Below are positions 7,997 to 15,261 of a DNA stretch of 64,000 nucleotides, piece after piece. Origin of the DNA: Actinotalea solisilvae (lineage in GTDB: Bacteria > Actinomycetota > Actinomycetes > Actinomycetales > Cellulomonadaceae); contig NZ_JADDKQ010000008.1 in the NCBI RefSeq assembly GCF_016464425.1, positions 26,532 through 90,531 on the forward strand. The letters run 5' to 3'. Each line of letters starts with the position of its first letter. Position 1 is the first letter of the stretch. The translations under genes and the position numbers were made by a program. A model generated the notes under the pieces. It ran no database searches, was not told where the DNA came from, and saw nothing but the letters and a program-made list of their open reading frames with translations.

Positions 7997-8473
7997 TCAG
8001 CGGTAGAAGCCCTCGCGGAGGTTGATGCCGTGCTCGACCCAGGCCTTGAGCGCGGACAGCATGCTGCTCCAGCCCTCGCAGTTGCCGAAGGCGGCGCGGG
8101 CGCCGTCGGCGGTCGGCTGCCACGAGCTCTCGGTGATGGTGACGAGCGTGCGCGCGTCGTCGTCGAGGGGCTCGAGCTCGAAGACCGTGCGGGTGCGGCC
8201 CTCGGCCGACGTCGTCGCGTCGCCGTCCCACTCGATGACGATGCGGCGGGGCGGCGCGGCCTCGACGACCGAGACGGGGAAGGCGCCCGGGTGGTCGGCG
8301 AACTCCCAGCTGACCTCGGTGCCTCCCTCGAGCCGGCCGCGCGCGCCGCCCGTCGTGAAGTAGCGGGAGAGCTGGTCGGGGTCGGCGATGGCCTCGTAGA
8401 CCTCGGCGCACGGGCGCGCGACACGCCCGGAGACGGTGAAGGACAGCTCGGTGAGCGGTGCGGTGTTGGACAT
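7997..8473 (-). CDS. SRPBCC (AHSA1/START-like) domain protein
   Basis: A 158-residue protein of the activator-of-Hsp90 homology/SRPBCC fold. It opens with ELSFTVSGRVARPCAEVYEAIADPDQLSRYF, then a VSWEFADHPGAFPVSVVEAAPPRRI strand block and TRTVFELEPLDDDARTLVTI, and ends with the amphipathic helix WSSMLSALKAWVEHG that closes the cavity. Such proteins bind hydrophobic ligands and are very commonly paired with an ArsR regulator, as here. Only 16 bases separate the two divergent ATGs, and both start codons are inside one 24-base perfect palindrome. Translation is probably leaderless. The ligand is unknown. Confidence 0.85.
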   Translation of the reverse strand: MSNTAPLTELSFTVSGRVARPCAEVYEAIADPDQLSRYFTTGGARGRLEGGTEVSWEFADHPGAFPVSVVEAAPPRRIVIEWDGDATTSAEGRTRTVFELEPLDDDARTLVTITESSWQPTADGARAAFGNCEGWSSMLSALKAWVEHGINLREGFYR

Positions 8474-8493
8474 GTTGTAGTTTTACAACATGT
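8470..8493. promoter_or_regulatory. Perfect palindrome overlapping both divergent starts (ArsR operator)
   Basis: ACATGTTGTA-GTTT-TACAACATGT, ten perfectly paired bases around a four-base spacer. The arms contain the ATG of the SRPBCC gene (8473-8471) and of the ArsR gene (8490-8492). TAGTTT (8478-8483) lies six bases before the ArsR ATG, so the operator also covers the -10 elements. A bound dimer would block both promoters and both start sites. Confidence 0.75.
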
Positions 8494-8816
8494 CTGGTGA
8501 CGGCGACAAGGGGTCGGCGGACGACCGCGTCTTCAAGGCCCTCGCCTCGCCCGTGCGGCGGCGGATGCTCGACGCGCTCAAGGCGGCCCCGCACACGACC
8601 GGCTCCCTGTGCGCCGCGCTGCCCGACCTCGACCGGACGACGGTCCTCCAGCACCTCCGCGTGCTCGAGAGCGCGGGCCTGGTCACGGGCCGCAAGGTCG
8701 GGCGCGAGCGCCACCTCTCCCTCGCGCCCCTGCCGATCCAGCGCATCTACGACCGGTGGATCAGCGACTACATGCGCGCCGTCGTGGACCTGCTCGACCG
8801 GCTCGACGCCGAGTGA
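8490..8816 (+). CDS. ArsR-family winged-helix repressor
   Basis: A 108-residue regulator with the ArsR winged-helix pattern: VFKALASPVRRRMLDALKA (first helices), a recognition region TTVLQHLRVLESAGLVTGRKVGR with the wing, and RHLSLAPLPIQRIYDRWISDY leading to a C-terminal dimer helix. There is no CxC metal motif, so it is not an arsenic/cadmium sensor. It belongs to the group usually found beside SRPBCC proteins. The start codon lies inside the shared palindrome, and the promoter geometry (TAGTTT-N6-ATG) makes the mRNA leaderless. Direct negative autoregulation and repression of the divergent SRPBCC gene are inferred from the operator position. Confidence 0.88.
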   Translation: MSGDGDKGSADDRVFKALASPVRRRMLDALKAAPHTTGSLCAALPDLDRTTVLQHLRVLESAGLVTGRKVGRERHLSLAPLPIQRIYDRWISDYMRAVVDLLDRLDAE

Positions 8817-8843
8817 CCGCAAGCTCGGGCCGCGCCGCTGCGC

Positions 8844-9596
8844 TCAGCGCTGGAAGTACGTGAACCCGACGCTGAGCACGAGGGCGTACGAACCGGGCGG
8901 CATCGACCGGCGCAGCTCGTCCGGGCCGACGGTCCGGCCGCCGTCGTCCGACCACGCCCCCGGAGCGGCGTCGAGCATCCCCGCCTCGGGCTGCAGCCAG
9001 CCGACCGCCACCGTCTCCCCGCCCGGCGAGCGGTAGGCGGTGGACGGGATGTCGCTCGGGTACCGCATGCCCGGGCTGTTGCCGAGGATCTGCTCGCGGT
9101 CGTCCCAGTAGCCCGCCAGCAGCGCGAGCATGTTCTGCGTGCCGTCCTCCTCCCAGCCGGCCGCGAGGAACGACGCGTGCAGCGCCTCCATGTCGGCCCG
9201 GAAGGTGTCGGTGCTCCCGAGCTGGAGCAGCACGGCCTGCATCGACCGGCAGCTGAGGTCCCACGGGTCGCTGTACTTCCAGCTCTGCTGACCCTCCGTG
9301 CAGCTCGCGTCGGTGACGGCGCCGAGGTGGTCGACCGGGAGCGCGTCCGCGACGGGGCCGTCGACGGCCTCCTCGAGCGCGGCCTCCGCCCGCGGTCGCG
9401 CCTCGTCGAGCGCGGCCCGCACCTCGGGGCTGTCTGCCGTGAGGACGGGCCCGCCGAGCGGGTTGCCGCGCAGCCACGTCACGGCGGCGACGGCGGCGAG
9501 GACGGCGATGAGGACGCCGACGGCGATCGCCGTGCCCGCACGCCGCGGTCGCGCGCGCGTCGGCTCGGTCCTGGCCCGGACGTCCGCGGTCGGCAT
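8844..9596 (-). CDS. Single-pass membrane protein with extracytoplasmic domain, unknown
   Basis: A 250-residue protein: a basic cytoplasmic tail of about 20 residues, one membrane helix (AIAVGVLIAVLAAVAAVTW) and an outer domain of about 210 residues rich in Asp, Glu, Trp and Tyr. The domain has two close cysteines (ASCTEG and LSCRS) that could pair. The ATG at 9596 is supported by TACGGT (minus strand, 9603-9608) six bases upstream, the leaderless pattern. No family is recognised. The convergent ArsR gene ends 27 bases away. Confidence 0.6.
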   Translation of the reverse strand: MPTADVRARTEPTRARPRRAGTAIAVGVLIAVLAAVAAVTWLRGNPLGGPVLTADSPEVRAALDEARPRAEAALEEAVDGPVADALPVDHLGAVTDASCTEGQQSWKYSDPWDLSCRSMQAVLLQLGSTDTFRADMEALHASFLAAGWEEDGTQNMLALLAGYWDDREQILGNSPGMRYPSDIPSTAYRSPGGETVAVGWLQPEAGMLDAAPGAWSDDGGRTVGPDELRRSMPPGSYALVLSVGFTYFQR

Positions 9597-9602
9597 GGGG
9601 CC

Positions 9603-9608
9603 ACCGTA
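9603..9608 (-). promoter_or_regulatory. -10 element of a leaderless promoter
   Basis: TACGGT on the minus strand, exactly six bases before the ATG at 9596. Confidence 0.4.
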
Positions 9609-9637
9609 GTGACGGGCGCCGTCGTCCCGGGTGGCGA

Positions 9638-10249
9638 TCAGGGCGCGCGCGTCGCGCCGAAGCGCAGGCCGTCGACCAGGAGGCGGACCATGCGGTGGCC
9701 CTGCTGGGAGCCGGCGTCGTCGGGCGTGACCATGCACAGGCGGCTCACGGCGATGAGCAGCTCCTCCGGGTCGACGTCGGACCGGACCTCGCCCGCGGCG
9801 GCGGCCGCGTCGAGCAGGCCGCGGAGCGTCGGGCCGAGGCGTCCGGTGAAGTAGGCGGGGAGCGCGTCGTAGGCCGGGTCGCCCGAGTGGAGGGCGGCAC
9901 CGAGGCCGCGCTTCGTGGCGACGAAGTCGGTGAAGCGGAGCAGCCAGCGGGTCAGCGCCTCGAGCGGCTCGTGCTGGGCCGCGAGGGTCGCTCCCGCGTC
10001 GGCGCACGCGTCGACCTCGCGGCGGAAGACGGCCTGGATGAGGTCCGAGCGCTTGGGGAAGTGCCGGTAGAGGGTCCCGACGCCGACCCCGGCGCGCGCG
10101 GCGATCTCCCGCATGGGCACGTCGACGCCCGCCGCGGCGAACGCCACCTTCGCGGCCTCGAGCAGCGCGTCGAGGTTGCGGGCCGCGTCGGCGCGCAGCG
10201 GGCGGGGCGCGCGGTCGGTCGTGACCGCGGCGTCGGGCCCTGCGGGCAT
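9638..10249 (-). CDS. TetR/AcrR family transcriptional regulator
   Basis: A 203-residue regulator. The N-terminal domain contains DALLEAAKVAFAAAG, then the helix-turn-helix PMREIAARAGVGVGTLYRHFPKRSDL, a textbook TetR recognition helix. The C-terminal helices are of the type found with oxidoreductase targets. The ATG at 10249 has GAGGAGCT upstream; a longer in-frame ATG at 10291 would run through the operator region and was rejected. It is divergent from an aldo/keto reductase gene, with palindromic sequence in between, so it probably represses that gene and itself, responding to a reactive or aromatic substrate. Confidence 0.9.
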   Translation of the reverse strand: MPAGPDAAVTTDRAPRPLRADAARNLDALLEAAKVAFAAAGVDVPMREIAARAGVGVGTLYRHFPKRSDLIQAVFRREVDACADAGATLAAQHEPLEALTRWLLRFTDFVATKRGLGAALHSGDPAYDALPAYFTGRLGPTLRGLLDAAAAAGEVRSDVDPEELLIAVSRLCMVTPDDAGSQQGHRMVRLLVDGLRFGATRAP

Positions 10250-10282
10250 GGGTGAGCTCCTCGAGACGGGGTCGCTTGCTAA

Positions 10283-10326
10283 CCGGAACATGCGTCCGTA
10301 CAGTTCCGGACGAACGTTCCGTTCTG
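10283..10326. promoter_or_regulatory. Candidate TetR operators between tetR and the aldo/keto reductase
   Basis: CCGGAAC (10283-10289) and GTTCCGG (10303-10309) form a 7-base inverted repeat with a 13-base spacer. It is followed at once by the palindrome GAACGTTC (10312-10319) inside GGACGAACGTTCCG. The clustered GGAAC/GTTCC half-sites suit cooperative TetR dimers. Confidence 0.5.
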
Positions 10327-10381
10327 GCCCAGCGTACGCCCGTCAGGGCCGCGGGTCCCCCTCACCCACCCAGGAGCCACC

Positions 10382-11413
10382 ATGCGGTACAGGACGCTCG
10401 GCCGGACCGGCATGAAGGTCAGCCCCTACGCGCTCGGCGCGATGATGTTCGGGGCCGGCATCGGCAACCCGGACCACGACGACAGCATCCGGATCATCCA
10501 CCGTGCCCTCGACGCCGGCATCAACCTCGTCGACACCGCCGACGCGTACTCGCGCGGCGAGTCCGAGGTCGTGGTCGGCAAGGCGCTCCGGGGCCGGCGG
10601 GACGACGTCGTCCTCGCGACCAAGGCGCGGCTGCCCATGGGCGACGACCCCAACCGGCAGGGGGCGTCCCGCCGCTGGATCGTCCGTGCGCTCGAGGACT
10701 CGCTGCGTCGGCTCCAGACCGACCACGTCGACCTCTTCCAGATCCACCGGCCGGACCCGGACACGGACATGGAGGAGACGCTCTCGGCCCTCACCGACCT
10801 CGTCCGCTCCGGCAAGGTCCGGGCGATCGGCACGTCGAAGCTGCCCGCCTCCGAGATCGTCGAGGCGCAGTGGATCGCCGAGCGCCGCGGGCTCCACCGG
10901 TTCCGCACGGAGCAGCCGAACTACTCGATCCTCGACCGCGGGATCGAGTCCGAGGTGCTGCCCGTCGCCGAGCGCTACGGGATGGGCGTCCTCGTGTGGA
11001 GCCCGCTCGCCAAGGGCATGCTCACGGGGCGCGTCCGGCGCGGGCAGGAGACGGACCTGCGTCGCGCGGGCCGCTTCTCGAGCCTCACGGACGCGCACCG
11101 CCTCGACGCCGTCGAGCAGCTCGTCCCGCTCGCGGAGGAGGCCGGGCTGCCCCTGACGCACCTCGCCCTGGCGTTCGCCGTCGCGCACCCGTCCGTCACG
11201 AGCGTGCTGCTCGGGCCGCGCACCATGGAGCAGCTGGACGACCTCCTCGCCAGCGTCGACGTCACGCTCGACGACGACCTGCTCGACCGGATCGACGCGA
11301 TCGTCCCGCCCGGGACCGACGTCGGCGCGCCCGACGAGGCGTCCTACGTGCCGCCGGCGATCGCCCGGACCGAGCTGCGCCGCCGCCCGCGCGCCGACCG
11401 CTCGGCCGCCTGA
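10382..11413 (+). CDS. Aldo/keto reductase
   Basis: A 343-residue NADP(H)-dependent TIM-barrel reductase that converts carbonyls to alcohols. N-terminal MRYRTLGRTGMKVSPYALG is typical of the family. The catalytic tetrad is visible as Asp in NLVDTADAYSRGESE, Tyr in ADAYSRG, Lys in VVLATKARLPMG and His in FQIHRPDPDTDMEETL. NADP-binding elements include SPLAKGMLTG and SVLLGPRTMEQLDD. The ribosome binding site AGGAG is seven bases upstream. It closely resembles general-stress aldo/keto reductases (YdjG/YajO-like). It is divergent from a TetR repressor with an operator-like region between. The substrate is unknown. Confidence 0.9.
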   Translation: MRYRTLGRTGMKVSPYALGAMMFGAGIGNPDHDDSIRIIHRALDAGINLVDTADAYSRGESEVVVGKALRGRRDDVVLATKARLPMGDDPNRQGASRRWIVRALEDSLRRLQTDHVDLFQIHRPDPDTDMEETLSALTDLVRSGKVRAIGTSKLPASEIVEAQWIAERRGLHRFRTEQPNYSILDRGIESEVLPVAERYGMGVLVWSPLAKGMLTGRVRRGQETDLRRAGRFSSLTDAHRLDAVEQLVPLAEEAGLPLTHLALAFAVAHPSVTSVLLGPRTMEQLDDLLASVDVTLDDDLLDRIDAIVPPGTDVGAPDEASYVPPAIARTELRRRPRADRSAA

Positions 11414-11581
11414 CCCGGGGCCACGCGGGGCGCGCGCCGCGGGGCCACGGTGTGCCCGACCGGCAGCGGTCTCGGCCGCCTCGGACGAACGACGGCGCGG
11501 TGCACCCCGTTCGGGTTCCCCGTCGAGCGGCCCGATGGTCGTCACGACGGCCTCAACCGCCCCGCGCGCCGACCCGCAGGG

Positions 11582-13240
11582 TCAGTGGTGCCCGCGGAGC
11601 TTCATGTGCGGCGGGCGGCCGTCCGGGTCGACGACCGCGCGGTACGCGGGCGAGGCGATGATCCGCTGCCACGGCGTCGGCACGGCCATCCGGTGCGCGC
11701 GCAGCCGGCCGGGCGGGCGGGGGCCGACGCGGCCGCCGTCGTGCCAGGCGTCGAGCGCCGCGACGCGCTCGCGCAGCGTCGCGATCGCGACGTCGGGGTC
11801 GAGGAGCAGGGCGTCGTCGTCCACGTCGAGGTGCTCGCGCCAGAGCTCGAGGCGCAGGTCGCGCGCGAACCTGCGGGCGCCGTCGCCCAGGCCCGCGGGG
11901 TCGGTGGGCTCGCGCAGGTCGCGCTGCTCGTCGAGCACGGCCGCGGTGAGCTCGGAGTCGTGCGTCCACGAGCGGCGGTTGAAGTTGTCGCTGCCCACGG
12001 TCGCCCAGACGTCGTCGACCACGCAGATCTTGGAGTGCACGTACACCGGGCGGCCCGCGGCGTTCTCGAGGTCGAGGATGTGCACCCGCCCGGGCGCGGC
12101 CTCGCGCACCACGTCGAGCGCCTGGCTGTGCCCGTGCAGCGCGACGGGGATGGTCAGCTCGGCGTCCTGGTCGGGGAACCGCGGCACGACGGCGACCAGG
12201 TGCAGGTCCGGGTTGGCGCGCAGCGCGGCCGCGAAGACGTCCGCGACGCTGCCTGACCACAGGTACTGGTCCTCGAGGTAGATCAGCCGCCGCGCGCGGC
12301 GCAGCGCCTTCGCGTACCCGCGCGCGACGCTGCGCTCGCCGAGCGGCGCGAACGGGTAGCCCGGGCGGCGGTTGGGGTACGTGCGGAGCAGCTGCACGGT
12401 GCTCGTCCCGGCCGGCGGCGGCTCGGGCAGCGGGTCGGGCAGGGGGTTCGGCCGGCGCTCGGGAAGGTCGAGCAGGTGCGGCACGAGCAGCCACGGGCGG
12501 CGCGACAGGGACGCCGGGTCCGCCCAGCGCTCGCGGAACACCTCCTCGACGTCGGCCACGGCAGGGCCGCGCACCTCGACCTGGACGTCGTGCCACGCGG
12601 GCTCGCCGCCGTACCACCGCGCGAAGGGCATGCGCTGGTGGTCGCCGCGGTGGTCGACGTCGTCGCGGCGGCTGTGCGCGATGTCGATCCCGCCGAGGTA
12701 CGCGCGGTCCTCCCCGGCGCGGCCGGGGTGGCGCAGCACGACGAACTTCTGGTGGTGGCTGCCGAACGGCCGCACGCGCTGGTCGAGCAGGATCTCGCCG
12801 CCCGCCGCGTTGACCGCGCGCGCGAAGCGGCGGTTCTGCCTTCGCGAGAACCGCATCCGGTCCATCTGCGAGCGCCACACGAGGCCCCGGACCAGGACGC
12901 CGCGCCGCGCCGCGCGCGTGAGGAGGTCGGTGACCGTCGTCCCGTCGTCGCGGACGAGCTCGTCGGGGTCGACGCGCCAGCCGACGAGGAGCACGAGGTC
13001 GCCCGGCTGCATGCGGTCGACGGCGTCCGCGAGCTCGGCGAAGTAGGGGTGCCCGTGGACGATCGGCCGGACGGCGTTGCCGGGCGTCGAGACGCGCATG
13101 CGCGTCGAGCGGTTGCCCCGCTGGGACGCGGTGAGGAGCCAGGGGTGCCCGGGCTCGAGCGTCGGGGCCTCGGCGTCCGAGGTCTCCGGCAGGGCCAGGC
13201 GCACGCCCTCGCGGCGGGGCTCGAGCCGGAAGGTGGCCAC
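11582..13240 (-). CDS. Phospholipase D-like protein with two HKD motifs
   Basis: A 552-residue protein of the phospholipase D superfamily. The first HKD-type motif is GSHHQKFVVLRH (about residue 150), followed by RAYLGGIDIAHSRRDD. The second is VYVHSKICVVDDVWATVGSDNFNRRS (about residue 400), with the conserved GSDN after it. Between them is the YLEDQYLWSG segment shared with eukaryote-like PLD and many actinobacterial homologues. There is no signal peptide, so it is probably cytoplasmic or membrane-associated. Transphosphatidylation or phosphodiesterase chemistry through a phosphohistidine is the family reaction. The start could be the GTG at 13240 or at 13255; neither has a strong ribosome binding site. 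Transcribed alone. Confidence 0.85.
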   Translation of the reverse strand: MATFRLEPRREGVRLALPETSDAEAPTLEPGHPWLLTASQRGNRSTRMRVSTPGNAVRPIVHGHPYFAELADAVDRMQPGDLVLLVGWRVDPDELVRDDGTTVTDLLTRAARRGVLVRGLVWRSQMDRMRFSRRQNRRFARAVNAAGGEILLDQRVRPFGSHHQKFVVLRHPGRAGEDRAYLGGIDIAHSRRDDVDHRGDHQRMPFARWYGGEPAWHDVQVEVRGPAVADVEEVFRERWADPASLSRRPWLLVPHLLDLPERRPNPLPDPLPEPPPAGTSTVQLLRTYPNRRPGYPFAPLGERSVARGYAKALRRARRLIYLEDQYLWSGSVADVFAAALRANPDLHLVAVVPRFPDQDAELTIPVALHGHSQALDVVREAAPGRVHILDLENAAGRPVYVHSKICVVDDVWATVGSDNFNRRSWTHDSELTAAVLDEQRDLREPTDPAGLGDGARRFARDLRLELWREHLDVDDDALLLDPDVAIATLRERVAALDAWHDGGRVGPRPPGRLRAHRMAVPTPWQRIIASPAYRAVVDPDGRPPHMKLRGHH

Positions 13241-13357
13241 GTCCCACGGTCGCACACGACGGCGCCGGGCGCGCGCAGTCGTGCGCTCCGTCCCCGTTCC
13301 GTGACGTGCCGGGCGTCGGCATGATGGGCGGATCGACGCCGACGTGGGGAGATCACG

Positions 13358-14164
13358 ATGGACGCGCAGGACGACCGGGTCGCCGCCTTCCGCCGGCTGC
13401 ACGAGTCGGGGTGCTTCGTCATGCCGAACCCGTGGGACGCCGGCAGCGCGATCGCGCTCCAGGACCTCGGCTTCCCGGCGCTCGCGACCACGAGCGCCGG
13501 GCACGCCTGGACGCTCGGCCGGACGGACACCGCCGTCGGGCTCGACGAGACCGTTGCCCACCTGCGCACGGTCGTCGAGGCGGTCACCGTCCCGGTGAAC
13601 GCGGACTTCGAGGGTGCGTTCGCGGTCGAGCCGGACGGCGTGCACGCGAACGTCGCCCTGGCCGTGCGCACGGGCGTCGCCGGGCTCTCGGTCGAGGACT
13701 CGACGGGCGACGACGCCGACCCGCTGCACCCGTTCGACCTGGCCGTCGAGCGCGTGCGGGCCGCGCGCCGGGCGATCGACGAGAGCGGGACGGGCGTCGT
13801 GCTCACCGGGCGGTCGGAGGGGTTCGTCGTCGGCCGTCCCGACCTCGACGAGACGGTGCGCCGCCTTCAGGCCTACGCGGAGGCGGGCGCCGACTGCCTC
13901 TACGCCCCGCGCCTCACCACGGCGGACGAGGTGCGGACGGTCGTCGCCGCCGTCGCGCCGAAGCCCGTGAACCTGCTGCTCAACGCGCCGTTCCTCACCG
14001 TCGCCGAGGCGGCGGAGCTGGGCGTCCGCCGGATCAGCGTCGGCGGGACGCTCGCGCGCACCGCGTGGGCGGGCTTCCTCGCGGCCGCGGAGGAGCTCGC
14101 CGGCGCGGGCACGGTGACGCGGTTCAGCGGCCTGCCCGACGTCGACGGGCTGCTCGCACGCTGA
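13358..14164 (+). CDS. Isocitrate lyase/PEP mutase family protein
   Basis: A 268-residue TIM-barrel enzyme of the PEP mutase/isocitrate lyase superfamily. FVMPNPWDAGSAIALQDLG at the N-terminus carries the substrate-binding NPWD pattern, TTSAGHAWTLGR follows, PVNADFEGAF gives the Mg-binding acidic pair, and GVAGLSVEDST matches the SVED block. Further on are VLTGRSEGF and the CLYAPRLTT strand. It lacks the KKCGH motif of true isocitrate lyases, so it belongs to the smaller lyase/phosphonomutase-like group, often 2-methylisocitrate lyase- or oxaloacetate hydrolase-like. The precise reaction is not determined. GGGGAGA upstream of the ATG serves as ribosome binding site. A small convergent-facing gene follows. 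Confidence 0.8.
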   Translation: MDAQDDRVAAFRRLHESGCFVMPNPWDAGSAIALQDLGFPALATTSAGHAWTLGRTDTAVGLDETVAHLRTVVEAVTVPVNADFEGAFAVEPDGVHANVALAVRTGVAGLSVEDSTGDDADPLHPFDLAVERVRAARRAIDESGTGVVLTGRSEGFVVGRPDLDETVRRLQAYAEAGADCLYAPRLTTADEVRTVVAAVAPKPVNLLLNAPFLTVAEAAELGVRRISVGGTLARTAWAGFLAAAEELAGAGTVTRFSGLPDVDGLLAR

Positions 14165-14204
14165 CCCCTCCCCACCGGCGCTGCCCGCGCCTACCGTGGA
14201 GCGC

Positions 14205-14381
14205 ATGAAGATCACCCTCGAGATCGACCTCGACGCCGTGCCCGAGCCCCGTGGCGCCGAGGTCGGTCGCATCCTGCGCTACTGGGGCGGCGCCGCCCCG
14301 CAGCTCGACCTCACGACGGCGGCCGAGCTCCCGCTCATGGACAGCGGCTACCAGCAGGTGGGCACGCTGCGCATCGGATGA
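14205..14381 (+). CDS. Small conserved-looking protein, unknown
   Basis: A 58-residue acidic protein starting MKITLEIDLDAVPEP and containing GAEVGRILRYWGGA and a C-terminal YQQVGTLRIG. TACCGT seven bases before the ATG at 14205 gives a near-leaderless arrangement; an in-frame GTG at 14196 is an alternative. Similar short proteins in actinobacteria usually have no assigned function. Its stop lies only four bases from the stop of the convergent membrane-protein gene. Coding status rests on promoter spacing and a codon pattern like its neighbours. Confidence 0.6.
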   Translation: MKITLEIDLDAVPEPRGAEVGRILRYWGGAAPQLDLTTAAELPLMDSGYQQVGTLRIG

Positions 14382-14385
14382 GGCG

Positions 14386-15189
14386 TCAGCGCGCGCGGCC
14401 GGTCGCCCACGCCGCCGCGACCACCGCGACGCCCCACACGACGGCGACCGCGCCGCCGACCCGGCCGAACCCGCCCGCCTGGTCGGCGAAGAGGACGGAC
14501 ACGACGCCGAACCAGGCGGCGCTCACCCCCGCCGTGACCGCGGGCGTGCGCCGCCCGGTGACAGCGGCGAGCGCCACGAGCCCGACGACCGCGACCGCGA
14601 ACGCGCCCTGGATCGGCCAGTGGTTGAGGAACTGCGTGATGTCGACGGGGTAGCGGTCCTCGCGGTAGGCCTGCGCCATGTCGACGAGGTGCACGAGCGT
14701 GGGCACGACGGCGATCACCGCGAGCGCCGCGAGCGCCGTCGTGCGGCGGTCGCCGCGCGCCGGACGCCCGACGGCGTCCCGGAGCTCTCCCGGCGCCGCC
14801 CGCACCAGCGCCCGCACGCCGGCCACGAGCGCGACGGCGAGGCCGGCCGGCACGAGCTGCCCGAGGTCCGTCGACACGAGGGCCGCGAGCACGATCGCGC
14901 CGGCGCAGGTGAGCACCTGGAGCGCCGGGCCCGCCGCGCGCGGCCGGATCGCGAGCGCGATCGTCGGCACGCCCAGGAGCACCGTGTAGAGCAGTCCCCA
15001 CCCCGTCTCGACGAGATAGGCGTCCTCGAACATCGGCGGCTGGAAGATCGGCACGGTGAGGTCGATCGGCCCCATGAGGCCGATCCACCAGACCAGCAGG
15101 CCGAGGACCGCGAGGGCGCGGGCGGCCGCGACCCGCGCGCGACCCACGGCGGGCCGCGCGGCCGACGTCGTCGTCATGGGGGCGATCAT
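14386..15189 (-). CDS. Multi-pass membrane protein, unknown
   Basis: A 267-residue integral membrane protein with about seven hydrophobic segments. Examples are AVLGLLVWWIGLMGPIDL near the N-terminus, LLYTVLLGVPTIAL, the GAIVLAALVSTDLG region, VIAVVPTLVHLVDM, FAVAVVGLVALAAV and a C-terminal AVVWGVAVVAAAW. The long loop between the first two helices contains FQPPMFEDAYLVETGWG. Starts at 15189 or 15177 (MTTTSAARPA) are both possible and neither has a good ribosome binding site. No transporter or enzyme motif was recognised. It is divergent from the TPM-domain gene and convergent with a small protein. Confidence 0.6.
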   Translation of the reverse strand: MIAPMTTTSAARPAVGRARVAAARALAVLGLLVWWIGLMGPIDLTVPIFQPPMFEDAYLVETGWGLLYTVLLGVPTIALAIRPRAAGPALQVLTCAGAIVLAALVSTDLGQLVPAGLAVALVAGVRALVRAAPGELRDAVGRPARGDRRTTALAALAVIAVVPTLVHLVDMAQAYREDRYPVDITQFLNHWPIQGAFAVAVVGLVALAAVTGRRTPAVTAGVSAAWFGVVSVLFADQAGGFGRVGGAVAVVWGVAVVAAAWATGRAR

Positions 15190-15261
15190 GGCAGGGCGGC
15201 GGCGCGCACGTCGCCGTGACGGCGCTTGCCCGCGCCCGGCGGCGACCGCGAGGATCCGGGG

